Part shown: in pieces, positions 8,906-16,197 of the stretch
Numbering within the stretch: the first letter of the stretch is position 1
How the letters are laid out: the number at the start of each line of letters is the position of its first letter
From: Halobacteriovoraceae bacterium
GTDB taxonomy: Bacteria > Bdellovibrionota > Bacteriovoracia > Bacteriovoracales > Bacteriovoracaceae
DNA: 33,177 nt
Direction: 5' to 3'
NCBI GenBank assembly: GCA_018646195.1
Contig: JABGVH010000011.1
Location: 1 to 33,177, forward strand
Program-made: the position numbers and the translations under genes
The notes under the pieces: model-generated
Database searches by the model: none
Told to the model about the DNA's origin: nothing
Seen by the model: the letters and a program-made list of their open reading frames with translations, nothing else

Positions 8906-9328
8906 TTGAACGATACACATAGTAAAACAGTTGGTTATGTCCTTTGGCTGCTTGGGTTTACCGGTTCCCACCGCTTCTACTATGGAAAACCAATTTCGGG
9001 GACTATTTGGTTCTGTACCTTAGGGCTGCTCGGAATAGGTTGGATTATCGACTTCTTTCTAATTCCCGAAATGGATGGCGAGGCCGACAGGCGCTTTCAA
9101 GAGGGTCAAAAAGACTATTCCCTGGCCTTCTTGCTCTTAACTTTCGGGGGATACTTAGGACTTCACCGCTTTTATCTCGGAAAATTCGCCACAGGCATCC
9201 TCTACCTATTAACTGCAGGACTCTTTGGAATGGGCATACTCTATGACTTTTGGAACCTAAATGATCAAATTTCTACCCTCAATAAACGCCTAAGAAAGAG
9301 TAGTTTTTCCTCAAAATTCCCTGCCTAG
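8906..9328 (+). CDS. Tandem TM2-domain membrane protein
   Basis: 140 residues starting at TTG; AAAGGAG (8892-8898) stands 7 nt upstream. The protein is two copies of the TM2 domain (PF05154-type). Each copy has a hydrophobic helix, the hallmark HRFY turn (residues 22-25 and 87-90), a second hydrophobic helix and a terminal Asp (IGWIIDFF around 44-51; MGILYDFW around 109-116). That predicts four membrane segments, with the charged linker [12 protein letters not shown] between repeats. TM2 proteins are inner-membrane proteins of poorly known function. The duplication is clear; most bacterial members carry one copy. It may be co-transcribed with the secreted protein that begins 56 nt later. Confidence 0.9.
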   Translation: MNDTHSKTVGYVLWLLGFTGSHRFYYGKPISGTIWFCTLGLLGIGWIIDFFLIPEMDGEADRRFQEGQKDYSLAFLLLTFGGYLGLHRFYLGKFATGILYLLTAGLFGMGILYDFWNLNDQISTLNKRLRKSSFSSKFPA

Positions 9329-9351
9329 CTCCGATAAGTACCTATAAGGAC

Positions 9352-9370
9352 TAGGATTTAATTTATCCTA
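9352..9370 (+). repeat. Inverted repeat just upstream of a ribosome binding site
   Basis: TAGGAT (9352-9357) and ATCCTA (9365-9370) form a perfect 6-bp stem with loop TTAATTT, immediately before the AGTAGGG ribosome binding site (9371-9377). In RNA it could partly stack on the site and affect initiation. There is no T-tract, so it is not a terminator. Confidence 0.3.
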
Positions 9371-9384
9371 AGTAGGGTGTGAGT

Positions 9385-10857
9385 TTGCAAAAAGTTAGTA
9401 AAATTCTAATATTGTTGATCGGTATTTTTGCTTCCAGTCCTGTACTTGGCTCATCCTGTTTTGAGTTGATCGAGCAAATATTCAAAAAGAAGTCCCATCC
9501 TCGTCAATTCGATCACGATGCCATCGACCTCCTCAATAAAATTGAAGGTCAATCCAATTGGTTTCGCGGTAACAAACTCAATCCAAAAGTAGAGCTCAAT
9601 TTAAGAATTGAAGAAGAAATAGTTGGAATGGACTCCTTCATCCTTAATAACGAATTTGCAGTTGTGGTAAGAGAGTGGCGCCCCTTAATCCGAAAAGTCG
9701 AATTCGCATCAGGCTTCATGAAGCGCTACCAATTTCTAGTAGAAGTACTTGAAAAGTCAGCAGATAATTTCGATCGTATTGCAGTGACAAAGCTTTTACG
9801 CGAGAAAGAGTTTGGCGACGAGTTCATAGAAATCTTTCTCAATCGTATCGACCAAAAAGGTCGATTGGCCGTAATATTAGAATACAAAAAGCTCCATAAG
9901 AAATACGCTATTCAATTAGGTCAAAACTATCATCACTACCGCTTAGTAATTGATCACCTCGAAGAATTACTTGCAAAAGACTCTTGTGATGCCTACTGCA
10001 GAAAAAATATTAAATTTCTGATCAGTAAAATGGGTGTGGACTCAAGTATCGACGAGAAGCGCTTTCCCATACTCTTAAAAGGTATGCACAAGATGCAAAA
10101 ATCAGAAATTTATGACATTTTATACCGCAGTCAGGTGGCGGACCTTACTAGAGCAAAACTAGAACGAAATTGGAATGTCTTTGCTTTCTTTAGGGATATC
10201 GCAACAGAGATATTACTCTATAACAAAATCCGGAGCCTTTTAATTAATAATAAGTATGTCGGTGAATTTTTTGAGGCCTTTCTCAATTCCAGAGAAATAA
10301 GGCGCCTGTACTTTCCACATATTAATAAAATCATGCGCTCTACCAAAACCACTGAAAATAAATTAAAGATGCTTATCAGTGCCAATGCCCTTCCCGATCT
10401 TACTCGAGATAAACTTCTTAAAATATACTCTCAGCGAGTTGATGACGGGACTCGTAAGAGCTGGCTGGCGATGAAAGAGTTGGCCGAAAAAAATGACCAC
10501 GAGTTCTTTCAGAGAATGCTTGCCCAAGAAGAATTAGGAAAAGGTAGGGAATTAACTCTCTTGCATAAGAAAACTCTAGCGGCCAGAATCGGCTATGCCA
10601 TTGGTGCCCTAGGAAGTGGCTATGCCGTTTATTATATGGCCACGGATGGAAAAAAAGAAATCCTCGAGCAAATCGAAGACCTCGGGATCACAAAAGAGCA
10701 ACTAGAAAACGGTGAAGTCATTATTATAGAACCTGGTGGCCAGGACGACAAAGATACCGAGGCCTTAATGGAGGAATTGGAACAACTTGGAGTTAAGATA
10801 AAAGGAATTGACAGAGGTCCTTCAAGCGAGAAGAGCCCCTGGTGGAAATTCTGGTAA
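9385..10857 (+). CDS. Large secreted or membrane-anchored protein of unknown function
   Basis: 490 residues from TTG 9385. A GTG two codons earlier (9379) is in frame but only 1 nt from the AGTAGGG site, whereas TTG lies 7 nt away, so TTG is preferred. The N-terminus MQKVSKILILLIGIFASSPVLG is a signal peptide. The mature protein is helical and very rich in Lys, Arg and Glu, with paired cysteines in DSCDAYCRKN. A hydrophobic glycine-rich segment (RIGYAIGALGSGYAVYYMA, about 400-420) is probably a membrane helix, followed by an acidic tail (GGQDDKDTEALMEELEQ) ending in WWKFW. I recognise no domain. The stop codon is 11 nt before the next ATG, so it may feed into the signalling operon. Confidence 0.8.
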   Translation: MQKVSKILILLIGIFASSPVLGSSCFELIEQIFKKKSHPRQFDHDAIDLLNKIEGQSNWFRGNKLNPKVELNLRIEEEIVGMDSFILNNEFAVVVREWRPLIRKVEFASGFMKRYQFLVEVLEKSADNFDRIAVTKLLREKEFGDEFIEIFLNRIDQKGRLAVILEYKKLHKKYAIQLGQNYHHYRLVIDHLEELLAKDSCDAYCRKNIKFLISKMGVDSSIDEKRFPILLKGMHKMQKSEIYDILYRSQVADLTRAKLERNWNVFAFFRDIATEILLYNKIRSLLINNKYVGEFFEAFLNSREIRRLYFPHINKIMRSTKTTENKLKMLISANALPDLTRDKLLKIYSQRVDDGTRKSWLAMKELAEKNDHEFFQRMLAQEELGKGRELTLLHKKTLAARIGYAIGALGSGYAVYYMATDGKKEILEQIEDLGITKEQLENGEVIIIEPGGQDDKDTEALMEELEQLGVKIKGIDRGPSSEKSPWWKFW

Positions 10858-10868
10858 GAGGAAATATA

Positions 10869-11549
10869 ATGCCAATAAAATCAGTTAAAGTACCTGCACA
10901 ATTTGAAGAAATATTTAGCAATGCTGAAACCTATGTTTCTAAATATTTCGAAGATCTAAAGTTAACTCCGGAAAAAGGTCAAATTGTAATTGATGGTGAA
11001 CGCTATATTCTTGTTAGGTCTGCATCCCTATCCGTCAACTTTTTCGGATTTCTAATGCGAATGTACCCAGGGCTTGATCAAAGCGAAGCACTTGAGGCGT
11101 CTGGAGGAATTTTATTTAACATGGCCCATACCATTGGACTTTCAGATGCCAAAAATTTTCATAAGAAAACAAATGTAGAAGATCCTGTTGCAAAATTATC
11201 AACTGGTCCCATTCATTTTGCGCACACAGGATGGGCCTTCGTCGATATTAAGGAGGATAGTAACCCTTCCCCCGATGAAGATTATTACCTGCTCTATGAC
11301 CATCCACAGAGCTTTGAGGCCGACTCCTGGATTAATTCCGGCAAAAAAACTAGCTTCTGTAGCTGCTATATGAATGCCGGTTATTCCTCAGGCTGGTGCG
11401 AAGAAAGTTTTGGAATTAAGCTTATATCTCGTGAAATACTTTGCCGCGCTAAGGGAGACCCCTACTGTCGTTTTATCATGACCCCACCCCATAAAATCGA
11501 AGAAAAAATAACCGCTTATAAATTGGCAAACCCAAAATTATTTAAATGA
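10869..11549 (+). CDS. V4R-domain sensor protein (XylR_N/V4R type)
   Basis: 226 residues. The frame opens at 10842, but ATG 10869 follows GAGG at 7 nt. Residues about 20-130 match the XylR N-terminal sensory layout (GFLMRMYPGLDQSEALEASG, IHFAHTGWAFVDI). Residues about 140-205 are a V4R (4-vinyl reductase) domain: SFCSCYMNAGYSSGWCEE, a glycine, then LCRAKGDPYCRFIM. Cysteines C164, C166, C177, C192 and C200 could bind metal or a ligand. V4R domains bind small hydrophobic molecules and are often fused to sigma-54 activators or kinases. Here the sensor is a separate protein whose stop overlaps the kinase gene by 4 nt (ATGA), so it most likely supplies the signal to that kinase. Confidence 0.9.
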   Translation: MPIKSVKVPAQFEEIFSNAETYVSKYFEDLKLTPEKGQIVIDGERYILVRSASLSVNFFGFLMRMYPGLDQSEALEASGGILFNMAHTIGLSDAKNFHKKTNVEDPVAKLSTGPIHFAHTGWAFVDIKEDSNPSPDEDYYLLYDHPQSFEADSWINSGKKTSFCSCYMNAGYSSGWCEESFGIKLISREILCRAKGDPYCRFIMTPPHKIEEKITAYKLANPKLFK

Positions 11550-12835
11550 AAAAAGAAATATATAATTCTATTCTAAAAAAAATATCGAAGGCCGCTCCAC
11601 TCTTTGCTAAATCAGTATTAGAAAAAGCAGTGAGCGCGAGGGGGCACACTCAGGAAAGTATTTCTGCCGCTGAAATGCTGAAAATTCTCTCCAACGAGGT
11701 TGGTCCAAAACTCGCCAAAGACAAGACCCAATCTAACTCAATTTTATTATCTGGAGCAGCCCTAATCATTACAAATGATTGTGAAGAAGTGGTATATAAA
11801 AATGCTCAAGGTGAAGTATTATTGTCGGAGCTTCGAAGCGGCAATGGAATTGCTCAAAATGATTTCGAAGTCTTTTCCGAAAAAGGTATTGTCGAAAAAA
11901 TTCAGGACTGCTACCAAATAAAAGTTCGGGTTATTTCACTACAGGACAAGGTGTACAACGTTTCCATCTCGCCTAATTTTAATAGCGCAGGGGTCATAAC
12001 AGGAACCGTCTCAGTAGTACAAGATATCACCCTGCAAAGAGAAATAGAGGATGAAGTGGTTTCTTATATGAAGAATTTGAAGGAGGAAGTTATTAGGAGA
12101 ACTTCTTCAGAAAAAGAATTAAAGGAATCGCAGGAACTTATACTACAGTCCTCTCGGATGGCCAGTCTGGGAGAAATGGCCTCTGGAATAGCCCATGAAA
12201 TAAATAACCCTCTTGCTATGATCGGGTTAAATATAGAGCTCCTCTATCGTTTTCTAGATAAAAAAAGACTAACTGACGATATTTTAAAAGATAAGCTGGC
12301 AAAGATTGTTGAGGCCGGAGAACGTATCAATAATATTATAATCGGCATGAAGCGTTTAACCAGACCAACTGATGAGCTTGATTTTGAAACTTTCTTAGTC
12401 AGAGATATTATTCATAATGTACTAAATATCTGCAGTGAGAGATTTAAGCTTGCCAATATTAATCTCACTCTTATTGGCGATTTTGAGAATATAAAAATCA
12501 AAGGTAGGGACACTGAAATTGGACAAATCCTGGTTAATATTCTCAATAATGCCCACGATGAAATTGAAAATAAGTACCCTATGCCATGGGTAGAAATTGA
12601 AGTTTATGAAGAACAATTCCATGTTGTGATCGCAGTCACTGACTGTGGACCAGGAATTCCAAAAGATATCGAAAATAAAATGTTTGACCCTTTTTTCACT
12701 ACCAAACTCCATCGAGGAGGTACTGGGCTAGGCCTTGGGTTCTCTCGCAAAATTGCAGAATCCCACAAAGGGACTATTATAATTAACAAAGAGTCTCCTA
12801 ATACTAGAATAGAAGTTAAACTACCAAAGGTGTAA
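11546..12835 (+). CDS. PAS-domain sensor histidine kinase
   Basis: 429 residues, no membrane segments, so cytoplasmic. Residues 1-60 are helical and unassigned. About 65-165 form a PAS domain ending in VVQDITLQREIEDEV. A coiled coil (165-200) leads to a HisKA dimerisation domain with H-box GEMASGIAHEINNPLAM; the phosphorylated residue is His217. The ATPase domain shows the N box (EIGQILVNILNNAHDEIE), G1 (TDCGPGIP), F box (FDPFFTTK) and G2 (GTGLGLGFSRKIAE), so it should be active. It overlaps the V4R gene by 4 nt and is 3 nt from the first receiver gene. The NtrB-like H-box suits phosphotransfer to stand-alone receivers. Confidence 0.95.
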   Translation: MKKEIYNSILKKISKAAPLFAKSVLEKAVSARGHTQESISAAEMLKILSNEVGPKLAKDKTQSNSILLSGAALIITNDCEEVVYKNAQGEVLLSELRSGNGIAQNDFEVFSEKGIVEKIQDCYQIKVRVISLQDKVYNVSISPNFNSAGVITGTVSVVQDITLQREIEDEVVSYMKNLKEEVIRRTSSEKELKESQELILQSSRMASLGEMASGIAHEINNPLAMIGLNIELLYRFLDKKRLTDDILKDKLAKIVEAGERINNIIIGMKRLTRPTDELDFETFLVRDIIHNVLNICSERFKLANINLTLIGDFENIKIKGRDTEIGQILVNILNNAHDEIENKYPMPWVEIEVYEEQFHVVIAVTDCGPGIPKDIENKMFDPFFTTKLHRGGTGLGLGFSRKIAESHKGTIIINKESPNTRIEVKLPKV

Positions 12836-12838
12836 AGC

Positions 12839-13210
12839 ATGGCCAGAAAATTATTGGTTGTAGACGACGAAGAAATGATCAGAAGTTCTCTAAAAGAATT
12901 ATTTGAATTAGAGGAATACGATGTTGTAATAGCTGAAAATGGTACCCACGCTTGGGAACTTATTGAAAATAATTCCTTTTGCTTCGTACTGTCGGATGCA
13001 AAAATGCCTAACGGCAGTGGTATTGAGCTCTTAGAAAAAATTCAAACCATTACTAATGGACGTCCCCAGGTAGTTCTGATGACTGGTGATGCCAATATCG
13101 ACCGAGAAGAAGGGATCAATAAAGGGGCATTAGATTTAATCTATAAGCCGATCGATTTTCAAAACTTATTACAGATTATTCAAGATAGCTCTTCTCCTGA
13201 GTCGCAATGA
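12839..13210 (+). CDS. Single-domain response regulator (receiver 1)
   Basis: 123 residues, receiver domain only. Acidic pocket D9-D10-E11, phospho-acceptor D53 (LSDAKMPNGSG), switch threonine T82 (LMTGD) and K103 (YKPID) are all present, so it should be phosphorylated normally. There is no DNA-binding or enzymatic output domain, so it must act by protein contact, like CheY or a phosphorelay shuttle such as Spo0F. The gene overlaps the next receiver gene by 4 nt (ATGA). Confidence 0.95.
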   Translation: MARKLLVVDDEEMIRSSLKELFELEEYDVVIAENGTHAWELIENNSFCFVLSDAKMPNGSGIELLEKIQTITNGRPQVVLMTGDANIDREEGINKGALDLIYKPIDFQNLLQIIQDSSSPESQ

Positions 13211-13584
13211 AAGAGCTTAATACCATACTAGTTATCGAAGACGATCAAGATATGGCGAGCCTAGTGAAGAATTTTTTGAATTCCCTCTATCCCGCCGCTG
13301 ATACCATATTAAATGACGAACAAACTGCCTTTAAAACCGCCAAGAATTTCAACATCGACCTCTTCATCGTTGATATTAATTTACCTACCTACAGCGGTTA
13401 TGATCTTGGACAAATTATGCGTTCTATCACGGGAAAGGATATTCCCACTCTATATATTTCGTCCAATCCTGACTACCATTTTGAAAAAGGCGAATTAGGC
13501 GACGATTCATCACTATTCCTTAAAAAACCTTTTGGTAAAGAAAAACTAAAAGAATACATCGAAAAAATAATCTCAGAGGCCTGA
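13207..13584 (+). CDS. Single-domain response regulator (receiver 2)
   Basis: 125 residues, a second receiver-only protein at the end of the signalling operon. Acidic residues E11-D12-D13, phospho-acceptor D56 (IVDINLPTYSG), switch serine S85 or S86 (YISSN) and lysine K107 before proline (LKKPFG) are present. The sequence diverges from receiver 1, so this is not a recent copy. No output domain is attached. It ends 1 nt before the convergent methyltransferase gene, with no visible terminator. Confidence 0.93.
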   Translation: MKELNTILVIEDDQDMASLVKNFLNSLYPAADTILNDEQTAFKTAKNFNIDLFIVDINLPTYSGYDLGQIMRSITGKDIPTLYISSNPDYHFEKGELGDDSSLFLKKPFGKEKLKEYIEKIISEA

Positions 13585-13585
13585 A

Positions 13586-14530
13586 CTAATCTTTACTTAT
13601 TTTTTCGGTAATTGGCTCAAAAGAATCACTGAGCGTAAGATTGGGGACTTTGTCTTTAACAGGAAAATCGTGATGACAGCTATTGCATGAAAATTTTATT
13701 TCACTTTTTTCAAACTCAGCAGAATCTTGGTGGCAAACTGGACACCTAAATGGGTCTTCGGGTAGGTCACCACTTAAACTGCCATCTTTTTGATAAACTA
13801 CAAAGTACCCAAGAGTCAGGTATTTATTCCTATCTAGAAAATCAAGAAGAAAGACTATCGGGGCCCCGATGGTTTTATCAAACAATTTGGTGACAAAATT
13901 TATAATTTTGAAAGGACCTACCCAGAGCGGATGATCATTCAAACTAAGCAAGGTGTAGTTAAAAAAGATATACCTTAGTACAGTGAAAAAACCTCCCATA
14001 TTCCATAGCGAAATTATTTTTAATTTATTTCGATGAGCGTAACGTTCCAAAATATAGCGAGTAAATCGGTGGTAATCGTATGGTCTTTGATGAAGAGCAA
14101 AGGCAAAGGGCACACTCAAAAAAATTCGACCACCTGGCCTTGTCACTCTTACCATCTCTGAAAAAACTTCGGTTGGGTTCTCAACATGCTCTAGAACTGA
14201 GTTTGAAATTACTTTATCGAAGGAACTATCTTTAAAAGGAAGTGAATGGAGGTCTGCCAAGGCCGTAACCTTATAACTGAGATTTTCGTCCCCAACGGCC
14301 AAGTCGATGCCATAATAATCAATCGGTTCATTGTAGCGCGCAAACTCATTTTTCACCCAAGCGTCACCACAGCCTGCATCGAGCAGTCGGTCACCTTCTT
14401 TAACGGTAGAAAGACGCTTTAGCCAAGCCCTACGGTACTCGGTCCAGTACATGCCTAGGGTATAAATCCTATTATGTATCTCTTTTAAGGATCTAAAAAA
14501 ACTAAATTTCAATAAATACTGAATCACCAC
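13586..14530 (-). CDS. SAM-dependent methyltransferase with C-terminal zinc ribbon
   Basis: 314 residues from GTG 14530. Class I methyltransferase core (Methyltransf_11 type) at about 45-145: motif I LLDAGCGDAWVK, a strand-end acidic residue in YYGIDLAVG, motif IV FDKVISNSVLEHVENP, and RVTRPGGRIFLSVPF. A hydrophobic middle region (about 175-235) may touch the membrane. The C-terminus has two CxxC knuckles (CPVCHQD and CNSCHHDFP), a zinc ribbon like Trm112-type tails. In RlmA-type enzymes such a ribbon is N-terminal, so this order is less usual. The substrate is unknown; nearby glycosyltransferase genes make a glycan or lipid plausible. No Shine-Dalgarno sequence precedes the start, but a TATAAA at 14545-14540 does, so the message could be leaderless. 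Confidence 0.88.
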   Translation of the reverse strand: MVIQYLLKFSFFRSLKEIHNRIYTLGMYWTEYRRAWLKRLSTVKEGDRLLDAGCGDAWVKNEFARYNEPIDYYGIDLAVGDENLSYKVTALADLHSLPFKDSSFDKVISNSVLEHVENPTEVFSEMVRVTRPGGRIFLSVPFAFALHQRPYDYHRFTRYILERYAHRNKLKIISLWNMGGFFTVLRYIFFNYTLLSLNDHPLWVGPFKIINFVTKLFDKTIGAPIVFLLDFLDRNKYLTLGYFVVYQKDGSLSGDLPEDPFRCPVCHQDSAEFEKSEIKFSCNSCHHDFPVKDKVPNLTLSDSFEPITEKISKD

Positions 14531-14571
14531 TTTATTTTATTTATAACGTGCTCCAGTGACAATCAGAAATC

Positions 14572-15402
14572 TTAAAAATAAACAGAAAATTTCCCACTGT
14601 ATTTTTGGGTTCCAAAAAGACCGGCATACTCTAAGGAGAAATGCAGTAGGAATAGCTTAAACTGGACCCCAGCAAGGTAGTGAAAGGATTTTTCTCGGGA
14701 ACTCGCCACTCCACTCGAGTCGAGAAGAACCGAATTCTCAAAAATGGTTGCGCTACCATTGGCCTGTATATTGAAATCAGTCCTGCCTTCGACTATGCCA
14801 ACAGCAACAAAGGGTTCAACAAATGGTAGATCGACACTGCCAAGTAACTGGACCCCCCTGACTTTGTTTTCAAATATTATATTGGAAGCAATAGGCTGAT
14901 TACCAGTTGATTGATTTTGGATTAATTGCCCGTACGATACATTACTTTTGGAATAATGGACTTTAACTGCCAGCTCGACCAATGGAACCGGAAGATACTG
15001 TGAAAAGGTCCACTTAAGCCCAAGCGCCGCACTTTTAGCCGAAATATTATTGATAGTTATTTTAGGGAAATAATTTAACTCTGTGGTGATACCAAAGGGC
15101 ACCGTCACCTGCCCCATCAATGAACCGTGGGGGATTAGTGAAAAATCATCATTTTCAGAATTGATTTCTTGAATCAAGGCGTTAAAACGTTTCGAGCCTG
15201 TCACACCCCCAACTAGACCCACCTCGAATCCCCAAAGACTCCCAAGAGCACTAGCAGGGGAAACACTGGTCTGGGTGTAATTGGCGGAAAAGTCTTTGGA
15301 AAGGCCGTCGAGGTTACTTTGGTCGATATTATCGAGTGCCGGTCCCGCAAAGCAGTGACCCAGGTAAAAAATACTAAGAGCGAAATACCAGAGCGTTTTA
15401 AT
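14572..15402 (-). CDS. Outer-membrane beta-barrel protein, probable AUU start
   Basis: 276 residues if read from ATT at 15402-15400. The first conventional start (GTG 15222) would remove the export signal. From ATT the protein begins MKTLWYFALSIFYLGHC then FA-GPALDNID, a textbook signal peptide, and AAGAGG (15414-15409) stands exactly 6 nt upstream. An in-frame TAG lies two codons before the ATT, so no start further upstream is possible. The mature part alternates amphipathic strands (for example VELAVKVHYSKSNVSYG and FHYLAGVQFKLFLLHFSLEYAG) and ends KFSVYF with a terminal Phe, the signature used for outer-membrane barrel assembly. The cargo or function is unknown. Confidence 0.83.
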   Translation of the reverse strand: MKTLWYFALSIFYLGHCFAGPALDNIDQSNLDGLSKDFSANYTQTSVSPASALGSLWGFEVGLVGGVTGSKRFNALIQEINSENDDFSLIPHGSLMGQVTVPFGITTELNYFPKITINNISAKSAALGLKWTFSQYLPVPLVELAVKVHYSKSNVSYGQLIQNQSTGNQPIASNIIFENKVRGVQLLGSVDLPFVEPFVAVGIVEGRTDFNIQANGSATIFENSVLLDSSGVASSREKSFHYLAGVQFKLFLLHFSLEYAGLFGTQKYSGKFSVYF

Positions 15403-15506
15403 CGGCTACCTCTTTTAGGTTTTTCTTATTTTCCCGTATCGGGAGGCAAAAGCAAATCACAAACTACTTGTAAGCTTTTGTCAGCTATACAAGAAACAAT
15501 CCCTAT

Positions 15507-15515
15507 TGATAGAAT
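15507..15515 (+). promoter_or_regulatory. Candidate extended -10 promoter element (TGATAGAAT)
   Basis: TGATAGAAT has the TG-n-hexamer form of an extended -10 box and lies 32 nt before the ATG at 15548. The -35 region at 17-18 nt is poor, which extended -10 promoters tolerate. The same 9-mer precedes the gene at 24114. It would drive the membrane protein and Hsp100-like genes. Confidence 0.4.
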
Positions 15516-15547
15516 GCTATGTCGTTTAAATATATCAATGGATTAAG

Positions 15548-16183
15548 ATGTCTAATCTAATTCTAGCGGGCAAGAGGCTCGCACTTCTGACCTTCTCAAC
15601 GGTCTCATTACTGCAAATCAGTGCGGTAGGAACTTTCTTTTTGAAATGGGCCCATCACTGGAACTCAAATAGTGCAAAAATAATTACCCTAACGACTATA
15701 AATACCACAATGACTTTTGGATCTGAATTTATATCGCGAACAGTACTCTCTAAATCATTAACTAATGGGAAAGAATATCAATTTATAGTTGGTAATGGAG
15801 CCTGGTATCGAAATATTAATCGCCAGTCTTTGATTAATATTTGGATGACTTTTTTTGCTTCTCTTCTAGGTGCTCCGGTTTACTTTTTTGGCAGAAGAAG
15901 GGACCGCTATCTTTTCTTTATAGGCTTTGGTGTCTTTAATTCCGCCCTAAGCCAAGGGCTACTCTCTTTTTTAAAGGACGGATTTGTCTTTATTGCTGCC
16001 AAGAGGCTCTTCTTTGATTTTATTTACAATGGCACTTTAAAATTTGCAATGTTTGAGTTTTATCGAAAACCAATTAAATATAAAAATGGATTTTTTAAGC
16101 TTTATTTTATTAGAGGTAAACAAGACGTATTAACAGCATTTATAAAAAACTTATTCCTAAATCTATTACGATTCAAAGGTTAA
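15548..16183 (+). CDS. Hypothetical inner-membrane protein, partner candidate of the exported Hsp100-like protein
   Basis: 211 residues, family not recognised. Three hydrophobic helices are visible at about 12-32, 97-114 and 121-141, with a possible fourth near 145-165. There is a strongly basic turn GRRRDRY between helices 2 and 3 and a basic C-terminal tail (LLRFKG). By the positive-inside rule the RRR turn is cytoplasmic. The stretch between helices 1 and 2 (about 33-95) would then be exposed on one side of the membrane and could contact a partner. No strong ribosome binding site precedes the ATG. The next gene begins 14 nt after its stop with its own GGAGG, so the two are almost surely one transcription unit. 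Confidence 0.75.
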   Translation: MSNLILAGKRLALLTFSTVSLLQISAVGTFFLKWAHHWNSNSAKIITLTTINTTMTFGSEFISRTVLSKSLTNGKEYQFIVGNGAWYRNINRQSLINIWMTFFASLLGAPVYFFGRRRDRYLFFIGFGVFNSALSQGLLSFLKDGFVFIAAKRLFFDFIYNGTLKFAMFEFYRKPIKYKNGFFKLYFIRGKQDVLTAFIKNLFLNLLRFKG

Positions 16184-16197
16184 AATTGGAGGAAAAA

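Noticed and set aside
15319-15546. Plus-strand 75-codon ORF before the membrane-protein gene
   Set aside because: It lies antisense to the signal peptide of the barrel protein and has no recognisable product or ribosome binding site.
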